Assembly (NCBI RefSeq): GCF_030818775.1
Contig: NZ_JAUTAU010000001.1
Coordinates: 4,282,001-4,346,000, forward strand
Length of the DNA: 64,000 nucleotides
Direction: 5' to 3'
Origin: Bacillus sp. SORGH_AS_0510
GTDB taxonomy: Bacteria; Bacillota; Bacilli; Bacillales; Cytobacillaceae
The first letter of the stretch is position 1. Each line of letters starts with the position of its first letter. Of the stretch, positions 25,491 to 34,251 are shown one piece after another. A program made the translations under genes and the position numbers. The notes below the pieces were generated by a model. The model did not search any database. It was not told where the DNA came from and was given only the letters and a program-made list of their open reading frames with translations.

Positions 25491-25631
25491 TTGCGAATTT
25501 TAGGGTTTTATTTGCGAATCTTGAGATTTTATTCGCGAATTTTCGAACTTTATTCGCGAATCTAGCCCCTTTATTCGCGAATCTATTACATTCAGAATTC
25601 TATCGGCGAATTTTGGCATTCTATCGGCGAA
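25491..25631. repeat. 21-bp tandem array, TTCGCGAAT type
   Basis: Core GCGAA recurs at 25493, 25514, 25535, 25556 and 25577 (exact 21-bp steps), then, after an 8-bp slip, at 25606 and 25627. The early units read TTTGCGAAT, the middle ones TTCGCGAAT (a palindrome) and the last two TATCGGCGAAT. It lies directly past the thiolase stop codon. The remaining bases of 25394-25653 hold the hairpin at 25421 and AT-rich filler. Confidence 0.85.
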
Positions 25632-25653
25632 TCAAAGATTCCCAGCCTAAACC

Positions 25654-26811
25654 CTAATCCAATCTCTCAATAATCGTAGCGTTAGCCATACCATGGCCTT
25701 CGCACATCGTTTGCAAACCATAGCGGCCCCCACTGCGCTCCAATTCGTGCATCATCGTCACCATTAAACGGGCACCGCTGCCGCCTAGTGGATGGCCAAG
25801 AGCAATTGCACCTCCATTAGGATTGAGTTTAGCAGGATCCGCTCCCGTATCTCTCAACCATGCTAGAGGTACTGGTGCGAAGGCCTCATTAACTTCAAAC
25901 ACATCAATATCGTCAATCGATAATCCCGATTTTTCTAAGGCCTTCTGTGTTGCCGGAATTGGCCCGGTCAGCATTAATGTTGGATCCGATCCTACCACCA
26001 CACGTGTGTGAACACGGAAGCGTGGCTTTAACCCTAATTCCTCTGCTTTTTCGCGAGACATCAACAACAAAGCAGCTGCTCCATCACTAATTTGGCTGGA
26101 ATTACCCGCATGAATAACCCCATCTTCTTTAAAAGAAGTCCGCAGTCCTGCTAAAGCTTCCATTGATGTCCCCTTTCGAGGGCCAGAATCATCTTTAACC
26201 AAAGTAGTTGTTCCATCTGGAAGGGTCACTTCAAGCGGAAAAATTTCTCTAGCAAAGTACCCTTCCTCTTGCGCTTTTAGAGCCTTTTGGTGGCTCTCTA
26301 GCGAGAATCGGTCGAGCTCCTCACGAGTAAAGCCATATTTTTCAGCAATCCTTTCTGCCGACAACCCTTGATGAATCATTTCATATTTAGAACGTAACGT
26401 AGGGCTAAACGGTTCCTCCGCCCCTTTATAGTTGGAACCCATCGGTACCCGGGACATGCTTTCCACACCACCAGCAACCACCACATCCATATCACCAGCG
26501 AGAATCGCTTGTGCAGCAAAGTGAACAGCCTGCTGACTCGAACCACATTGACGATCAATTGTGGTCCCTGGTACCTCGATTGGGAATCCCGCGATCAATG
26601 CGGCAACTCTTGCAATATCTCCTGCCTGTTCCCCCGCTTGAGTCACACAGCCTAAAATGACATCATCGATAATCGCAGGGTCAATGCCTGCACGGTTCAC
26701 TAGCTCCTTCAATGTTAAACCTGCTAAGTCATCCGGGCGGATATCCTTCAATAATCCATTTCTTCTTCCTACAGGAGTTCGTACTCCCTCAACAATTACA
26801 ACTTCACGCAT
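25654..26811 (-). CDS. Thiolase (acetyl-CoA C-acyltransferase)
   Basis: 385 residues. The nucleophile Cys lies in TTIDRQCGSSQQAVHFA (about residue 88), the catalytic His in GGAIALGHPLGGSGAR, and the second catalytic Cys in TMCEGHGMANATIIE. In most thiolases that last motif is CxGGG; here a His sits in the middle (GHG), a small deviation. It cleaves 3-ketoacyl-CoA in the last step of beta-oxidation. It starts 18 bp after the acyl-CoA dehydrogenase stop codon and is followed by a 21-bp repeat array. Part of the sigma-54-linked acyl-CoA cluster. Confidence 0.92.
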   Translation of the reverse strand: MREVVIVEGVRTPVGRRNGLLKDIRPDDLAGLTLKELVNRAGIDPAIIDDVILGCVTQAGEQAGDIARVAALIAGFPIEVPGTTIDRQCGSSQQAVHFAAQAILAGDMDVVVAGGVESMSRVPMGSNYKGAEEPFSPTLRSKYEMIHQGLSAERIAEKYGFTREELDRFSLESHQKALKAQEEGYFAREIFPLEVTLPDGTTTLVKDDSGPRKGTSMEALAGLRTSFKEDGVIHAGNSSQISDGAAALLLMSREKAEELGLKPRFRVHTRVVVGSDPTLMLTGPIPATQKALEKSGLSIDDIDVFEVNEAFAPVPLAWLRDTGADPAKLNPNGGAIALGHPLGGSGARLMVTMMHELERSGGRYGLQTMCEGHGMANATIIERLD

Positions 26812-26829
26812 AGCTCTCTGCCTCGCTTT

Positions 26830-27975
26830 CTATAATCCTAGATTTTTTGCAATGATAGTCTTCATAATCTCATTCGTGCCGGCATATATGCTGGAGACTT
26901 GGATATCCCGGAATCTTCTCGCAATCTCGTATTCTTCCATATATCCATAGCCGCCATGCAGCTGCATACATTCTGAGGCTATCCGTTTCGCGATATCGGT
27001 AAGCTTCCATTTCGCCATCGACACCTTTGTCACCACGTTTTTCCCTTCGATATGCTCAGCAATTAACTGGTCAAGAAAAGCTCTGCCCATCTCAACTTCT
27101 GTGGCCATTTCAACCATTTTAAACTGAGTATTTTGGAACTGGCTGACAGGTCTTCCGAACGCTTCGCGGCTTTTTACATAGTCCATGGTCATCTTAAGCA
27201 TCACTTCGGATGCAGTTTGCGCCCCAATCGCTACAAGAAGCCGTTCCTGCTGAAGTTTTTCCATTAAATAAAGGAATCCCTTCCCTTCCTCACCGAGAAG
27301 GTTTTCCTTTAGTACTCGACAATCCTCAAAGATTAATTCTGCTGTATCCTGGCAATGGAGGCCAACTTTGTTTAATTTTCTTCCTCTTGTAAATCCAGGT
27401 GTATCTCGTTCGATTACAAGGAGGCTTACTCCTTTATGCTTAGGAACGACCTGGGTGTCCGTCTTTACAGCAACAATGACAAGATCAGACTGAATCCCAT
27501 TTGTAATGAACGTCTTTTGTCCATTGACAATATAGTGGTCCCCATCCAGTTTGGCAGTTGTTTTGATATTGGCTAGGTCTGAGCCGGTGCCTGGCTCGGT
27601 CATCGCAATAGCGGTAATGAATTCACCAGTGACACATTTCGGAAGCCAGCGCTTTTTTTGCTCCTCTGTTCCGTAAGCAGTGATATAGGGAACGACGATA
27701 TCATTGTGAAGTCCAACTCCAATTAAACCGGAGCCGACCCGTTCCAACTCTTCATTAATGACAACCGCAAAGCCCCAGTCTACCTCGCTGCCACCATATT
27801 GCTCATCAATATCTGGACAGAGATACCCTTGCTCCCCCATCTTTTTCCAAAAAGAACGAGGAATCATTCGGTTTTCTTCCCATTGCTCATAAAAGGGATA
27901 TGCTTCTTTTTCTAAAAACTTTCGTAATGATTGACGAAATATTTCATGGTCAGCGGTTAAATATGGGTGTTTCAT
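26830..27975 (-). CDS. Acyl-CoA dehydrogenase
   Basis: 381 residues, the typical length of the flavin-dependent family. FAD and substrate segments: ITAIAMTEPGTGSDLANIKTTA, FITNGIQSDLVIVAVKT, QLHGGYGYMEEYEIARRFRD. The catalytic base is the Glu in SSIYAGTNEIMK near residue 368. It catalyses the first oxidative step of beta-oxidation. It heads the thiolase-synthetase-racemase group; upstream are a GAACG dyad (28000-28013) and a 21-bp array. No sigma-54 promoter was found directly before it. Whether it prefers straight or branched acyl-CoA is unknown. Confidence 0.92.
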   Translation of the reverse strand: MKHPYLTADHEIFRQSLRKFLEKEAYPFYEQWEENRMIPRSFWKKMGEQGYLCPDIDEQYGGSEVDWGFAVVINEELERVGSGLIGVGLHNDIVVPYITAYGTEEQKKRWLPKCVTGEFITAIAMTEPGTGSDLANIKTTAKLDGDHYIVNGQKTFITNGIQSDLVIVAVKTDTQVVPKHKGVSLLVIERDTPGFTRGRKLNKVGLHCQDTAELIFEDCRVLKENLLGEEGKGFLYLMEKLQQERLLVAIGAQTASEVMLKMTMDYVKSREAFGRPVSQFQNTQFKMVEMATEVEMGRAFLDQLIAEHIEGKNVVTKVSMAKWKLTDIAKRIASECMQLHGGYGYMEEYEIARRFRDIQVSSIYAGTNEIMKTIIAKNLGL

Positions 27976-27999
27976 ACAAAAACCTCTCTTTCGTTATAA

Positions 28000-28013
28000 G
28001 AACGCTAACGTTC
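28000..28013. promoter_or_regulatory. Dyad upstream of the acyl-CoA dehydrogenase gene, candidate operator
   Basis: GAACG-CTAA-CGTTC, a perfect 5-bp inverted repeat with a 4-bp centre, 25 bp before the start codon. It resembles operators of TetR-type repressors of fatty-acid genes; no such regulator is in the window. Confidence 0.4.
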
Positions 28014-28045
28014 ATTTACACGTGTTCTTCACTTTTCATTTATTT

Positions 28046-28177
28046 CTACACGTTTTTTGATCTTATCTACACACTTTATTCATTTATCTACACGTTTTTA
28101 AGATTTATCTACACGTTTATGAGATATATCTACACACTTTTATCATTTATCTACACAAATCCACTACTTATCTACAA
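28046..28177. repeat. 21-bp tandem array, TTATCTACAC type (first locus)
   Basis: CTACA(C) recurs at 28046, 28067, 28088, 28109, 28130, 28151 and 28172, seven units with an exact 21-bp step. Consensus TTATCTACACNTTTTNANNA. It begins just past the stop codon of the acyl-CoA synthetase gene at 28196. A nearly identical array is at 57478-57590, in front of ilvB and in the opposite sense to the neighbouring gene. Confidence 0.9.
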
Positions 28178-28195
28178 ATGCCCGCCCGCCATTGC

Positions 28196-29725
28196 TTACT
28201 TCACATTACTCTCCGTCCGCATTTTCTGCCGAAGCTGATATTTCAATACCTTTCCAGAGGCGTTTCTTGGCAGCTGCTCCTCGAAAAATATCCGGCGTGG
28301 CACCTTATAGCCTGCAAGTTTTTGCCGGCAGAAGCTTCGTAATTCCTGCTCATCAATTACAGCCCCCTCTTTTGGAACAATAATCGCACAGACTGCTTCA
28401 CCCCAGACTTCATCCGGTAACCCGATAATTGCGGCATCAAGAATACCCGAATGCTCAAAGAGAACGCTTTCAACTTCCACTGAATAAACATTCTCCCCGC
28501 CGGAAATTATCATGTCTTTCTTCCGGTCGACAAGCGTAATATAGCCTTCCTCGTCGATTGTGGCTAAATCTCCTGTGTAAAGCCAGCCGTTTTTCAACGT
28601 GCTCTTCGTCTCCTCTGGCTTTTTATAATATTCCTTCATCACCATCGGACTCTTAACTATAAATTCCCCAATCACACCAGGCAATACATCGTTTCCTTCT
28701 TCATTCACCACCCGCGTTTCCGTTAAGAAGATTGGCTTTCCGCCCTTTCCAAGATGATTCTTATGCCCCTCGGGATCGAGGAGAATGCCTCCAGGTCCTG
28801 CTTCCGTTAAACCGCACAGGTTGTAAAACTGGTCTGTTTTAAATAGTTGCATACTTTTCTTCACCAACTCTGGTGCCATCGGTGCAGCGCCATACCCGAC
28901 TCTCCTAATCGAAGAAAGATCATAATCAGCTACGTTCAGCACTTGAAGAAGAAAATTATACATCGCTGGTACGGCGAATAGATGGGTAATTTTATGCTCT
29001 TGAATCGCTTGAAGTGTTTTGACTGGATGGAAATCACGATGGATAATATGGGTCGCACCAAGTGCCACACCAGAAATAAGGAATAGGTTCAGCTGCGCTG
29101 AGTGAAACAGTGGTGCTAAATGAAGAATATGCTCATGCGGCCTAATCCCCATATTGATGACTACAGCAATGCCAACTTTAAAAATTTGGTCATGTGTAAA
29201 TAATGCTCCCTTGGGCCGTCCGGTTGTCCCTGAGGTATAGAGAATTTCTAGGTCGTCCTGCTGAGATACCTCTACATTAGGTTCCTCTTTGTTAGTAGAT
29301 CGAATTTTTTCATACGAGTAATAGCCTGTTGTTTCTGGTTCACCAACGGTCACCACTAATCCGATGCCTGAGCCCTGCTTAGCCTCCGAAATGATGGACT
29401 CAAATTCCTTGTCACAAACGACAACTTCAGCATCCGATTGGTGCAAAATATATTGAACCTCGGTAGCCGTCAGTCGAAAGTTAACAGGAACGGCAACTGC
29501 ACCAATTTTAGCAGCCGCAAAAAAAGTAAACACAAAGTGATCTGAATTCTTCATCATTAATGCAAGCTTGTCACCCTTTTTAACTCCCTGACCCATTAAA
29601 CCGTGTGCCAGTTGATTGACTTCCTCGTTAAATTGGCGGTACGTATAGCTTCTGCCTTCACATTCGATGGCTAATAATTCAGGATATTTGCAAGCATTTT
29701 GTGTTAATAGGCTGCCAATATTCAT
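28196..29725 (-). CDS. Acyl-CoA synthetase (AMP-forming), second copy in cluster
   Basis: 509 residues from the ATG at 29725, chosen because AGGAGG lies 9 nt upstream. ANL-superfamily motifs: YTSGTTGRPKGALFTHD, NLCGLTEAGPGG, GWLYTGDLATIDEEGYITLVDRKKDMIISGGENVYS and the C-terminal Lys in NASGKVLK. The gene lies 43 bp after an excellent -24/-12 sigma-54 promoter, so it is probably the main target of the CBS-PAS activator encoded upstream. It differs clearly from the other synthetase at 23819-25393, so two substrates or two conditions are likely. Confidence 0.9.
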   Translation of the reverse strand: MNIGSLLTQNACKYPELLAIECEGRSYTYRQFNEEVNQLAHGLMGQGVKKGDKLALMMKNSDHFVFTFFAAAKIGAVAVPVNFRLTATEVQYILHQSDAEVVVCDKEFESIISEAKQGSGIGLVVTVGEPETTGYYSYEKIRSTNKEEPNVEVSQQDDLEILYTSGTTGRPKGALFTHDQIFKVGIAVVINMGIRPHEHILHLAPLFHSAQLNLFLISGVALGATHIIHRDFHPVKTLQAIQEHKITHLFAVPAMYNFLLQVLNVADYDLSSIRRVGYGAAPMAPELVKKSMQLFKTDQFYNLCGLTEAGPGGILLDPEGHKNHLGKGGKPIFLTETRVVNEEGNDVLPGVIGEFIVKSPMVMKEYYKKPEETKSTLKNGWLYTGDLATIDEEGYITLVDRKKDMIISGGENVYSVEVESVLFEHSGILDAAIIGLPDEVWGEAVCAIIVPKEGAVIDEQELRSFCRQKLAGYKVPRRIFFEEQLPRNASGKVLKYQLRQKMRTESNVK

Positions 29726-29767
29726 TAATGGGATCCTCCTCTTATAAAAAAGACTCACCTTAATTCA

Positions 29768-29783
29768 TGCAATTTTTGTGCCA
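29768..29783 (-). promoter_or_regulatory. Sigma-54 (-24/-12) promoter of the acyl-CoA synthetase gene
   Basis: Minus strand TGGCAC-AAAAA-TTGCA: both conserved blocks perfect with 5 bp between them. Predicted start about 12 bp on, some 33 nt before the start codon at 29725. Confidence 0.9.
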
Positions 29784-29888
29784 ATATTCAGAAAAATAAA
29801 AATAGCTTATTAGATAGCTTTCTTCAACTCCCTATGTTTTACAAACATACACAGGCGACAATTTACTGTCCAAAAACTAGACACAATA

Positions 29889-30038
29889 AGAAAAGCGCAA
29901 GCGCCTTGGTCAGCCCCGACAGGCAAATGTTCTTCGGCAAGAAATGTCCGCCTTTTGACTTTTATTGCCGAAGGTTATTTGACCCGAGGGGCTAGGCGCT
30001 GGAGCTGGACAATTCTCGAAGTCGAATTTATACGCTTA
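29889..30038. repeat. Long hairpin repeat, copy 1
   Basis: About 150-bp interspersed repeat with three nested stems: outer AGCGCCT...AGCCCC / GGGGCT...GGCGCT, middle CTTCGGCAA / TTGCCGAAG, inner around GTCCGCC / TTTGAC. It starts AAGAAAAGCGCAAGCGCC and ends with GGAGCTGGACA and a tail CTCGAAGTCGAATTTATA shared with copy 3. Other copies are at 35213, 46172 and 47888. It lies between the sigma-54 activator stop and the sigma-54 promoter. The remainder of 29784-29888 shows nothing clear. Confidence 0.85.
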
Positions 30039-30052
30039 TAAGGATGATGTGC

Positions 30053-31798
30053 CTACGTTGACAATTGATATTTTTTTATTTTTTCATATAAACCAGATCG
30101 GCTGATACCTAGTAACCTTGCAGCCTTTGCCTTATTTCCTTGAACCTGGACGAGTGCTTTTTTAATCGCTTCGAGCTCGGCATTTTCAACAAGGGACACA
30201 TTTTGAACCGGTACGTATAGAGTCACCTGCTTTGTCACATAATCAGGCAAGTCCTCATATTTAATTTTGCCGCTTTCTGCAAACGTCATGGCCCGCTCCA
30301 TCACATTCCTTAATTCGCGGACATTTCCAGGCCAGTCATACCCTAGTAGCGTTTCTCTTGCCCGGCCCTCGATTCCTGTTATACTGGTTCCTAAGATTTG
30401 ATTGAATTCAATCATGAACTGCCCAATCAAATGATCGACATCGTAAAGGCGTTCCCTTAGTGGCGGAACATTCAAGGATATGACATTCAGACGGTAATAT
30501 AAATCCTCTCTAAACGTTCCTTCTTTGACCATTTTCTCGAGATTTCTGTTCGTTGCTGCGATAATTCTAACATCTACTTGAATTCTAACCGTTCCGCCCA
30601 CTCTATAAAACTCTCTCTCCTGGAGGACCCGTAATAGCTTTGCTTGGAGAGCTAATGACATATCGCCAATCTCATCGAGAAAAAGAGTGCCACCATTGGC
30701 CAAGTCGAACTTACCTAGCTTCCCTTTTTGTCTCGCTCCTGTAAAAGCCCCTTCTTCGTAGCCAAAAAACTCAGATTCAAGCAAGTCCTCCGGTATCGCC
30801 GCACAATTGACAACAATGAACTTTCCTGTGCTTCTTGCACTACTTTTGTGAATGGCATGAGCAAACAATTCTTTTCCTGTACCACTTTCTCCGCGGATTA
30901 GAATGGTTGACCGACCCTTGGCGGCTTTGGCAGCACTTTTCTTCAATTTATCCATATAGGGATCTACGGATAAAAGATGGTCCCATGTGAACCTGGCTGA
31001 TTCCGACTTTTGATACTGCTGATGATAAAAGCTAGCCTTATTCTCTGCTTTTTGCAGCTTTTTGAATAACTCGCTGACTTCATTTAATTGCCGGAATACC
31101 ACCTTGCCAATGGCACCAATTACCCTTCCATCCTCTACAATGGGAATGCGATGAACAATATACTTTATGCCATTTATCTCTAAAAAACCGCTGACTTCAG
31201 CTGTTTCGGATTCATAGACCTTTTCTAAGTGGAGCTGGGGTAAAACTTTTTCAGCTGATTGGTGTAACACCGTTTCTATTTGAAGATTGAATAATTCAAG
31301 TAGAGGCGGACTGACCATTTGAATTTTTCTCTTCTCATCCGTCATGATAATCCCATCAAATGCATGATCAATCGCTGTCTCTAAGGTCCTTTTTAGCGTT
31401 TGAATCGTTTGTAATTCCTGAGAGGTTTGTAATAGGGACAAAACCATATCCGTTTTTGTTAGAATACCAACAACCAGGTTCTGTTCATCGATAATCACAC
31501 CTGTACCAACCTGGCTATTTTCTACAATACTTTCAATCTGTTCATATGGAGTGTTGATTTTTAATGTTTCTACCTGTTTTTTTATGTATTTTTTAATGGG
31601 AGTGGTTAGATGCTTTTCAGCTATCACCATTTGGTATAAGCTGCTTCTGGTAAAAACACCTAGTAGTTTTCTGTTTGAGTTTGTTACAGGAAGCAGGTTC
31701 CATTTCTTTTCGTGCATTACATCAATGGCCTCTTTAAGTGTCGTTTCTTCAGTAATCATACAATCCACTGGTGTAATGATATCTTTAAATTCATACAT
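30053..31798 (-). CDS. Sigma-54-dependent transcriptional activator with CBS pair and PAS domain
   Basis: 581 residues. Residues about 8-125 are two CBS domains (MITEETTLKEAIDVMHEKKWNLLPV; VGTGVIIDEQNLVVGILTKTD), usual binders of adenosyl compounds. Residues about 138-240 form a PAS-like sensor. The AAA+ domain has Walker A GESGTGKE (303-310), the sigma-54 contact loop GAFTGA (350-355) and Walker B LFLDEIGD (372-379). A Fis-type helix-turn-helix ends the protein (NKAKAARLLGISRSGLYEKIKKY). The ATG at 31798 is preferred over an upstream start because GGTGGTG lies close before it. It probably activates the two -24/-12 promoters at 29768 and 32710 when acyl-CoA or adenylate signals change. Confidence 0.92.
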   Translation of the reverse strand: MYEFKDIITPVDCMITEETTLKEAIDVMHEKKWNLLPVTNSNRKLLGVFTRSSLYQMVIAEKHLTTPIKKYIKKQVETLKINTPYEQIESIVENSQVGTGVIIDEQNLVVGILTKTDMVLSLLQTSQELQTIQTLKRTLETAIDHAFDGIIMTDEKRKIQMVSPPLLELFNLQIETVLHQSAEKVLPQLHLEKVYESETAEVSGFLEINGIKYIVHRIPIVEDGRVIGAIGKVVFRQLNEVSELFKKLQKAENKASFYHQQYQKSESARFTWDHLLSVDPYMDKLKKSAAKAAKGRSTILIRGESGTGKELFAHAIHKSSARSTGKFIVVNCAAIPEDLLESEFFGYEEGAFTGARQKGKLGKFDLANGGTLFLDEIGDMSLALQAKLLRVLQEREFYRVGGTVRIQVDVRIIAATNRNLEKMVKEGTFREDLYYRLNVISLNVPPLRERLYDVDHLIGQFMIEFNQILGTSITGIEGRARETLLGYDWPGNVRELRNVMERAMTFAESGKIKYEDLPDYVTKQVTLYVPVQNVSLVENAELEAIKKALVQVQGNKAKAARLLGISRSGLYEKIKKYQLST

Positions 31799-31865
31799 TT
31801 CGTCACCACCATCTTTACATACCTCTATTGTATCAAAAAAGAATGATAGTTTTGAATTTTTAAAC

Positions 31866-31900
31866 AATAAAAAGAGAAGGTCTCCCCTCTCTTTTTTCTT
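31866..31900 (-). terminator. Terminator between the SDR gene and the sigma-54 activator gene
   Basis: Stem AAAAGAGA / TCTCTTTT with additional inner pairing and T-runs on both strands; it lies at the SDR stop codon. Confidence 0.7.
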
Positions 31901-31902
31901 CC

Positions 31903-32670
31903 TTATTTCGGTTGCATTCTAATCGCTCCATCTAGCCTGATGGTTTCACCGTTTAGCATTGGATTTTCGATGATACTTTGGACGAGCTGGGCATATTCAG
32001 CTGGATAACCAAGCCTTGGTGGGAAAGGCACCATTTTACCAAGTGAATCTCTCGCTTCCTCTGGGAGAGTATCAAACATTGGTGTGTGGAACAGTCCCGG
32101 TGCAATCGTCATCACACGGATTCCATATCGTGCAAGTTCTCTTGCAATCGGCAAGGTCATGCCAACAATTCCCCCTTTTGAAGCACTATAGGCAGCCTGG
32201 CCGATTTGGCCGTCAAAGGCAGCCACAGAGGCAGTATTAATAATTACCCCTCTTTCGTTTTGATCGTTACCTTCGTTGCTGGACATTTTTTCAGCTGCAA
32301 TCCGAATGACGTTAAAAGTCCCGATTAAATTGACATTAATGACCTTTGAAAAAAGCGATAGGTTATGGGCACCCTTTCTGCCAATGACTTTCTCGGCAAT
32401 GCCGATTCCCGCACAGTTCACAACCGCATTAACTTCCCCCATAAATTCAGCCGCTTTAGATACTGCTTCTTGAACGTCTGCTTCCTTCGTCACATCCACC
32501 TTTAAGAATAATACTGCTTCGCCTAACTCAGATTCGAGTTGTTTTCCCTTTTCTTCTGACTGGTCAAAAATAACCGCCTTTCCACCTCTACCAACAATGT
32601 TCCGAACCGTGGCCTCCCCTAATCCTGACGCTCCTCCTGTAACAATGGCACGACAAGTTTGAATATCCAA
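31903..32670 (-). CDS. Short-chain dehydrogenase, 3-hydroxyacyl-CoA dehydrogenase type 2-like
   Basis: 255 residues. NAD-binding [13 protein letters not shown] at the N-terminus, NCAGIG, and the catalytic Ser-Tyr-Lys set ([23 protein letters not shown]). The pattern GGASGLG with the long loop before the active site is like human HSD17B10 and bacterial 3-hydroxyacyl-CoA dehydrogenases that oxidise straight or 2-methyl-branched 3-hydroxyacyl-CoA. It begins with TTG, 8 nt after GGGGG. A -24/-12 promoter lies 40 bp upstream. It supplies the dehydrogenase step of the acyl-CoA cluster; no enoyl-CoA hydratase is in the window. Confidence 0.85.
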   Translation of the reverse strand: MDIQTCRAIVTGGASGLGEATVRNIVGRGGKAVIFDQSEEKGKQLESELGEAVLFLKVDVTKEADVQEAVSKAAEFMGEVNAVVNCAGIGIAEKVIGRKGAHNLSLFSKVINVNLIGTFNVIRIAAEKMSSNEGNDQNERGVIINTASVAAFDGQIGQAAYSASKGGIVGMTLPIARELARYGIRVMTIAPGLFHTPMFDTLPEEARDSLGKMVPFPPRLGYPAEYAQLVQSIIENPMLNGETIRLDGAIRMQPK

Positions 32671-32709
32671 AATAGTAACCCCCTTTTTAAGAATTCTATT
32701 TTGTTATTC

Positions 32710-32725
32710 TGCAAGATTTATGCCA
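32710..32725 (-). promoter_or_regulatory. Sigma-54 (-24/-12) promoter of the SDR gene
   Basis: Minus strand TGGCAT-AAATC-TTGCA: one deviation from TGGCAC, perfect spacing. It is the second such promoter in the cluster. Confidence 0.85.
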
Positions 32726-32749
32726 ATCGTTTGATAAGAAATTGCAATT

Positions 32750-32859
32750 AAGGGTCGGCACCTGATGTATAGGGTCTGGACACTTTTCACACAAAACTGA
32801 CCAAATATTGTACATGGCATAAAAAATAGACCCCATTTTAATATGAGGTCCCGACCCTT
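32750..32859. repeat. 110-bp element bounded by a 14-bp inverted repeat
   Basis: Ends AAGGGTCGGCACCT (32750-32763) and AGGTCCCGACCCTT (32846-32859) are inverted copies with one mismatch. The right end lies inside the MFS gene and encodes its last residues (KRVGTSY and stop). It looks like a small inserted element of MITE type. Only one copy is in the window, so mobility is inferred. Confidence 0.55.
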
Positions 32860-34061
32860 TTCTTCGATAGTATATTTTCCTGTGAAGCTGCAGCACGCTT
32901 CTTTTTTTCCATCATAATGACTAAAGCAATCGCAATGACTAAAAATCCACTAGCAATTCGGAAGATCGATGCCGTATCCACAAATTGAGCAAGAGCTCCA
33001 AAAATGACACCACTAAGTCCGATTCCTAAATCAATAGATGAAAATATCATTCCATTCGCTACACCGCGCCGATTGGTTGGTGTCAGTAATAATGCCCAAG
33101 ACTGTAACGTTGGGATCAAGCAGCCAAAGCCTAAACCAAAAAACACTCCTGCTATGGCAATGAGAAGGCTTGAATGAGCATAAGAGAGTACCCACATGCC
33201 AATAAATGTTAGCACGGTACAGAAAAGTACCAGCCCAAATGGACCCTTTTCATCAAACCATTTCCCAGCAATCGGTCTCGCTACCGTAGCCATCACCGCA
33301 TTGAATATATAAAATAAAAAGATTTGTTCAATGCCTCTTTCCTGTCCAAAGATAACAATGAACGTGACAATGGATCCGTAGCCAAGATTGATAATAATCG
33401 TAATAAACGCAGGAAACCAGCTTGATTTTTCCACTAATGAACCAACATAGGAAAACTTTAAATCTTCTTTTTTCGTATTTAGGACAGCTTCAGGCGTTTG
33501 ATAGCGAACAATCATAAGTAAAACAATTGCAATAACTCCTAAAAGTGCTGAGATATAAATAAGATTGGTAAATGAAGTGATTTTATATAAAAAGATTCCT
33601 AGACTTGGAGCAATAATCATCCCAATTGTAATCGATAAGCCGTAATATCCCATTCCTTCACCAAGGCGTGAATTAGGGATTACATCTACTGCTGCCGTCC
33701 CATTAACCGTTGTTGACCAGCCCCAAGCTAACCCATGGACTAAGCGGAATAATAGAAAAATCAGCACTACCTGCGATATCGGATAAAGTATGGTAATCAG
33801 TAAGAGCATAACAGCTCCTGATATGACAAGTGTTTTCCTCGCTTTATATTCAAGCATAAAGCCGATAAATGGGCGGCTTATAACGGCTCCAATCGAAAAC
33901 AACGCCGTAACTAGCCCAATCTCTAGTCCAGATGCTCCAATGGACTTTATATATGGCGGCAAAGTTGGAATAAGCATTTGAAATGACATAAACACAAATA
34001 AATTTCCGACCATGAGCATAATAAATGACTTCGTCCACAAACGCTCTCTCAAACCATTCAC
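32838..34061 (-). CDS. MFS transporter (DHA1-like exporter)
   Basis: 407 residues, about 12 spans. Segments: LVTALFSIGAVISRPFIGFMLEYKARKTLVISG (A-motif region), RLVHGLAWGWSTTVNGTAAVDVIP, and ARPIAGKWFDEKGPFGLVLF (repeat of A in the second half). Related to Bacillus YfcJ/YwfA-like putative sugar or drug exporters. The start is uncertain: GTG at 34061 sits too close to AAAGGGG, while TTG at 34052 is 10 nt from it. The C-terminal residues come from the inverted-repeat element at 32750-32859. Substrate unknown. Confidence 0.8.
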   Translation of the reverse strand: MNGLRERLWTKSFIMLMVGNLFVFMSFQMLIPTLPPYIKSIGASGLEIGLVTALFSIGAVISRPFIGFMLEYKARKTLVISGAVMLLLITILYPISQVVLIFLLFRLVHGLAWGWSTTVNGTAAVDVIPNSRLGEGMGYYGLSITIGMIIAPSLGIFLYKITSFTNLIYISALLGVIAIVLLMIVRYQTPEAVLNTKKEDLKFSYVGSLVEKSSWFPAFITIIINLGYGSIVTFIVIFGQERGIEQIFLFYIFNAVMATVARPIAGKWFDEKGPFGLVLFCTVLTFIGMWVLSYAHSSLLIAIAGVFFGLGFGCLIPTLQSWALLLTPTNRRGVANGMIFSSIDLGIGLSGVIFGALAQFVDTASIFRIASGFLVIAIALVIMMEKKKRAAASQENILSKKRVGTSY

Positions 34062-34251
34062 ACCCCTTTATTCCATTAAAAAAGAATCCTCAAAAAGAGA
34101 ATCCGTACTTCTTCATTTTATTTCGTATCGCTAAATAATAGCACAGAAGCTGGAAAAAGGAAACCAGAAAGATTCTTCGAAACAAGTTAATATTTCTACT
34201 TATTTACGTTATCATTAAATAAGATAAACATCATACGAACGGAGGATTCTT

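Noticed and set aside
25277..25657. Open frame of 126 codons with FANxxxL repeats
   Set aside because: Again generated by the 21-bp array; antisense to the acyl-CoA synthetase gene start and without a start signal.
28046..28177. CRISPR array
   Set aside because: The units follow each other directly with no unique spacers of 30-40 bp, the cores are too short and no cas gene is present.
27900..28238. Open frame of 112 codons with IYT repeats on the plus strand
   Set aside because: It is a by-product of the 21-bp array and runs antisense to the start of the acyl-CoA dehydrogenase gene; no ribosome binding site.
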